DNA of 64,000 bases, from contig NZ_CP022098.1 in NCBI RefSeq assembly GCF_002305875.1, positions 1,860,001-1,924,000 on the forward strand, written 5' to 3'. Shown here piece after piece: positions 61,356 to 64,000 of the stretch (its first letter is position 1; each line of letters starts with the position of its first letter). This DNA comes from Cystobacter fuscus. GTDB taxonomy: Bacteria; Myxococcota; Myxococcia; Myxococcales; Myxococcaceae. The position numbers were made by a program, and so were the translations under genes. Under the pieces are notes generated by a model. That model was not told the DNA's origin. It worked only from the letters and a program-made list of their open reading frames with translations, and made no database searches.

Positions 61356-62579
61356 TCAGGGCCTCACCAACCCCTCGTAGTCCTTGAGCTCGAACGGCAG
61401 TGTCAGTGCACCGAAGTCGGGGAGGCCATCCGCGGCGCCGTTCTCTTCTTCGTCCGACGGCTCGCCGACCGTCGGCGCTTGCAGACCGGCGTTCTGCTCG
61501 TGCTGCTTGACCGCCATGTCCTGATTGCGAATCACGTAGTCGCGCAGAGCGCTTTCATACGAGGTGATGCCACTCGCCAGGTCATCCTTGTGCTTGGCGA
61601 GTTCACCGGCGAGAACGTACGCGCCCACCATTGCGACCGACGTGCCCTGTCCCGACGCCAGTGCGACGCTGTATCCCGCGTCGCCGACGAGCACGATGCG
61701 TCCGCGTGACCAACCCTCCATGCGGATCTGGCTGATTGAATCGAAGTGGAAGTCGGGCGCCGTCATCATGTGCTCGACAATCCGTGGTAGCACCCACCCG
61801 CCGCCCGAGAGGCGCTCGGCCATGAGGCGCTTCTGAGCCACGATGTCACGGTAGTCGTACTCGATAGGCTCGGCGGCCGTGAAGCCGACATACGCCCGCG
61901 CGTTGGCATCCTTGCGTAAGGCCATGACCATCGCGCCGACACCGGTTCCCTCGTCCTGGTACATGACCTCCCAGCGCTCGAGACCGAGGAAGTTCGGCAT
62001 GCCGAAGACCGCGATGTACGAATTGCCAAGACGACGGAGGAACCGCGGCTCGGGGCCGAACGCGAGCTTCCGCACCCGAGAGTGCAGGCCGTCTGCGCCT
62101 ACGATGAGCTCGAAGCGGCGAGAAGCTGCGCGCTCGAACGTCACGTCGACCCCCGACGTGTTCTGAGTGAGCGACGCGACCGAATCGTCGAAGAGATACT
62201 CCACCCGGTTGCCCACGACCTCGTGCAGCACGCGGCAAAGGTCGTCGCGCATGATTTCAACATCGGGGCTCTCGAAACGCCCGCCCGTGAGGGTGCGCTC
62301 CTCGCTTCGGTGTGTCTCCTTGCCGTTGGCGTCGACCATCGAGAACCCCGTCAGCCTGGTGCTGTGCTCGCGGAGCCTGGCGAGGATGCCCATACGTTCC
62401 GCGACCGTGAGCGCCGGCCCACGCACGTCGAGCGCCTGCCCACCCGGACGCAGGTGTGGCGCACGTTCGACGACGGTGATGTCGAAGCCGTAGCGCGCAA
62501 GCCAGTAGGCGATGGTGAGACCGGAGACGCTGGCGCCGGATACCAGCACGCGGGGGATCCTTGGAGTCGTAGAGGACAT
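61356..62579 (-). CDS. FAD-dependent monooxygenase (TetX/PHBH-like)
   Basis: A 407-residue flavoprotein: VLVSGASVSGLTIAYWLARY (FAD dinucleotide motif, about 11-30), VVERAPHLRPGGQALDVRGP, FELIVGADGLHSRVRKLAFG (about 155-174) and GRIVLVGDAGYSVALASGQG (about 285-304). The third Gly of GxGxxG is replaced (GASVSG), as in many of this subclass. Oxidises a small or drug-like substrate with NAD(P)H and O2. Divergent from a LysR gene 84 bp away, the likely regulator. Its 3' end lies against a REP end (61347-61360). Confidence 0.88.
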   Translation of the reverse strand: MSSTTPRIPRVLVSGASVSGLTIAYWLARYGFDITVVERAPHLRPGGQALDVRGPALTVAERMGILARLREHSTRLTGFSMVDANGKETHRSEERTLTGGRFESPDVEIMRDDLCRVLHEVVGNRVEYLFDDSVASLTQNTSGVDVTFERAASRRFELIVGADGLHSRVRKLAFGPEPRFLRRLGNSYIAVFGMPNFLGLERWEVMYQDEGTGVGAMVMALRKDANARAYVGFTAAEPIEYDYRDIVAQKRLMAERLSGGGWVLPRIVEHMMTAPDFHFDSISQIRMEGWSRGRIVLVGDAGYSVALASGQGTSVAMVGAYVLAGELAKHKDDLASGITSYESALRDYVIRNQDMAVKQHEQNAGLQAPTVGEPSDEEENGAADGLPDFGALTLPFELKDYEGLVRP

Positions 62580-62663
62580 GGACCCTCAGGTACACTTCCG
62601 GAATCGAACCGTCCAAGACATTGATTGAACGAATATGATACCTCTTGAGCAACGATAGAACTC

Positions 62664-63617
62664 ATGGAACTCCGACATCTGCGCTACTTCGTCACCATCG
62701 CCGAGGAGCAAAGCTTCCGTCGCGCGGCCGGGCGACTCCACGTCTCGCAGTCGCCGCTGAGCCGGCAAATGAAGGACCTCGAGGACGAGATGGGCGTTGA
62801 ACTCTTCGCGCCCGAGGGGCGAGGAATCAAGCTCACGGCTGCTGGGAAGGTTTTCGCGGAGAGAGCCAGAAGCATCCTTGGGAGCGTCGACACGGCCATT
62901 GAGGAAGCCAAGGGAATCGCCGAAGGCAGACTTGGCACCGTGGTCATCGGCTTTGAAACGGGGACGACCTTCGTGGGTGCATTGTTGTCCCTCGTCGCGG
63001 CGCTTCGCCGACGAACGCCCCGTGTCGGCCTGCAACTCGTCCCCATGAGCAGCCTCGAGCAGTGGACGGCGCTGAGGCAGGGGACGATTACCTTCGGCTA
63101 TGGTGCATACGCGCCCAGTGACGACTCCTTGGGTCACCTGGAGATGAGCCGTGACCGGCTCGGGGTGCTTCTCTCCTCTGAGCATCGGCTCGCACGACTT
63201 GGGAAAATCCGGCTTCGAGACCTTGAGAACGAGCGCGTGCTACTCCAGCCACGTCATCTCTATCCGCGGCTCCACGCGGACATCATCATGGCGGCGCGCG
63301 CACAGGGCGCGACGCTGCACGTGACGGCGGAGGTGCTCGACCTGGAGGCGCTCCTGGCACTGGTCGTTATCGGCGACGCGATTACCTTCCTGACGGAGAA
63401 GTTCTGGGAGCCAGCATCGCAAGCCTCGTTGATGTGGCGGCCCGTGGAGGACCTCCACATCAACCTGAGTGAGTTCGTCACATGGCGCGTGGAGGACGCC
63501 GATACGCCCGTGGTGCGAGCGCTGCTCGAGAGTGCACGCGAAGTGAGTCCGTTCCCGCAAGGCACCGCGGACCGCACGCGCTCCTCCAAGGCTAGGCCGC
63601 GGCGGAAATGCTCTTGA
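62664..63617 (+). CDS. LysR-family transcriptional regulator
   Basis: A 317-residue regulator: MELRHLRYFVTIAEEQSFRR, AAGRLHVSQSPLSRQMKDLE (helix-turn-helix), and an effector domain with GTVVIGFETGTTFVGALLSL. The start is the consensus LysR start (MELRHLRYF). It is of the CatR/BenM-like subclass that responds to aromatic compounds, in keeping with the divergent monooxygenase. Its 3' end overlaps the convergent glycosyltransferase gene by 26 bp. Confidence 0.92.
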   Translation: MELRHLRYFVTIAEEQSFRRAAGRLHVSQSPLSRQMKDLEDEMGVELFAPEGRGIKLTAAGKVFAERARSILGSVDTAIEEAKGIAEGRLGTVVIGFETGTTFVGALLSLVAALRRRTPRVGLQLVPMSSLEQWTALRQGTITFGYGAYAPSDDSLGHLEMSRDRLGVLLSSEHRLARLGKIRLRDLENERVLLQPRHLYPRLHADIIMAARAQGATLHVTAEVLDLEALLALVVIGDAITFLTEKFWEPASQASLMWRPVEDLHINLSEFVTWRVEDADTPVVRALLESAREVSPFPQGTADRTRSSKARPRRKCS

Positions 63618-64000
63618 CGTCCACGTTCCCCTCGAAGGCCAGCTTCTCGAGGGCGCGCGCGGCGACCTGCCCGCTCTTGAGCTGCTGAATCTCCGAGGAG
63701 ACCTTCCGGGCGCGGGCTCGCAGCGACTCGTCGGCCAGGAGTGCCTGCAACTCGGCGCGGATCCGCTCGGGAGTCGCCTTCTCCAGGGGCAGGTAGCGCC
63801 CGAGCCCCGCGCGCTCGACCAGCGACGCGTTGAGGGTCTGGTCTCCAACGAGGGGGATGACCAGCATGGGCAGACCCGTGTACAGGGCGCGACCCACCGC
63901 GCCCCAACCCCCGTGGGTGATCAACGCCCGGGCCTTGGGGAACACCTCGTCGTGGGGAACGTAGCGCTCGATGCGGATGTGGGAGCCGAGCCCGGAGGGA
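63592..64000 (-). CDS. GT1-family (macrolide-type) glycosyltransferase, C-terminal part
   Basis: The gene enters from beyond the window. The visible 135 residues hold the sugar-nucleotide signature: VPHDEVFPKARALITHGGWG, then LYTGLPMLVIPLVGDQTLNA and SLVERAGLGRYLPLEKATPE, as in MGT/UDP-glucosyltransferases that inactivate or decorate antibiotics. Ends at TAG 63592. The N-terminal acceptor domain is not visible. Confidence 0.88.
   Translation of the reverse strand, partial: PSGLGSHIRIERYVPHDEVFPKARALITHGGWGAVGRALYTGLPMLVIPLVGDQTLNASLVERAGLGRYLPLEKATPERIRAELQALLADESLRARARKVSSEIQQLKSGQVAARALEKLAFEGNVDVKSISAAA

Overview
The window comes from a high-GC, gene-dense bacterium whose native content looks myxobacterial (Cystobacterineae type). 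The signs are many predicted lipoproteins, SitA-like toxin/immunity cassettes, a DUF2381-like relic, a Ser/Thr pseudokinase with a Cys-rich tail, and a kinase/regulator pair of the HNVGNVLNS class. It is an accessory, heavily recombined region: whole genes alternate with gene heads, gene tails, insertion sequences and short repeats.

Layout. 1-9.2 kb: an IS1182 element, then small redox and regulator genes (LysR, NTF2-like, two hydrolases, HxlR/SDR) mixed with truncated genes. 9.6-23 kb: a three-module NRPS (C-A-PCP-E / C-A-PCP / C-A-PCP-TE) in a single reading path broken by one frameshift, followed by translationally coupled genes for an acyl-activating enzyme and a cupin-like protein. This block looks actinobacterial in sequence style and is bounded by repeat debris on the left and an ISAzo13 element on the right. 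24-33.3 kb: an astacin-like protease with 165-bp tandem repeats, a group II intron core without a reverse transcriptase, a SitA-like toxin with its immunity gene, a second toxin/immunity pair, relics of a REP-associated tyrosine transposase (RAYT), and a deleted copy of the NRPS-tail gene. 33.4-40.6 kb: an AT-rich secreted protein, further relics, a DNRLRE/beta-propeller lipoprotein, and a hipA-hipB pair whose HipA lacks its catalytic loop. 40.7-47.8 kb: an M36 protease, a histidine kinase and response regulator, a second copy of the HxlR gene, a pectate-lyase tail and a lipoprotein. 48-54.4 kb: a cluster of FAD monooxygenase, MarR, TetR, SnoaL-like, LysR, SRPBCC and NmrA genes with clear operators. 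54.4-64 kb: a frameshifted IS630, two toxin/immunity pairs, a pseudokinase, a second FAD monooxygenase/LysR divergon and the end of a glycosyltransferase gene.

How it fits together. The NRPS block should make a short peptide: an acyl or upstream residue, a valine-like residue converted to D, one unassigned residue, and glycine, released by a thioesterase. The best novelty candidates are that block and the fragments of its last gene scattered 10-12 kb away, plus the RAYT/REP system. REP ends (GGTGTC...GACACC) sit at many mosaic junctions and carry one-sided tandem duplications of 13-15 bp. Four toxin/immunity loci and one relic make this a plausible kin-discrimination hotspot.
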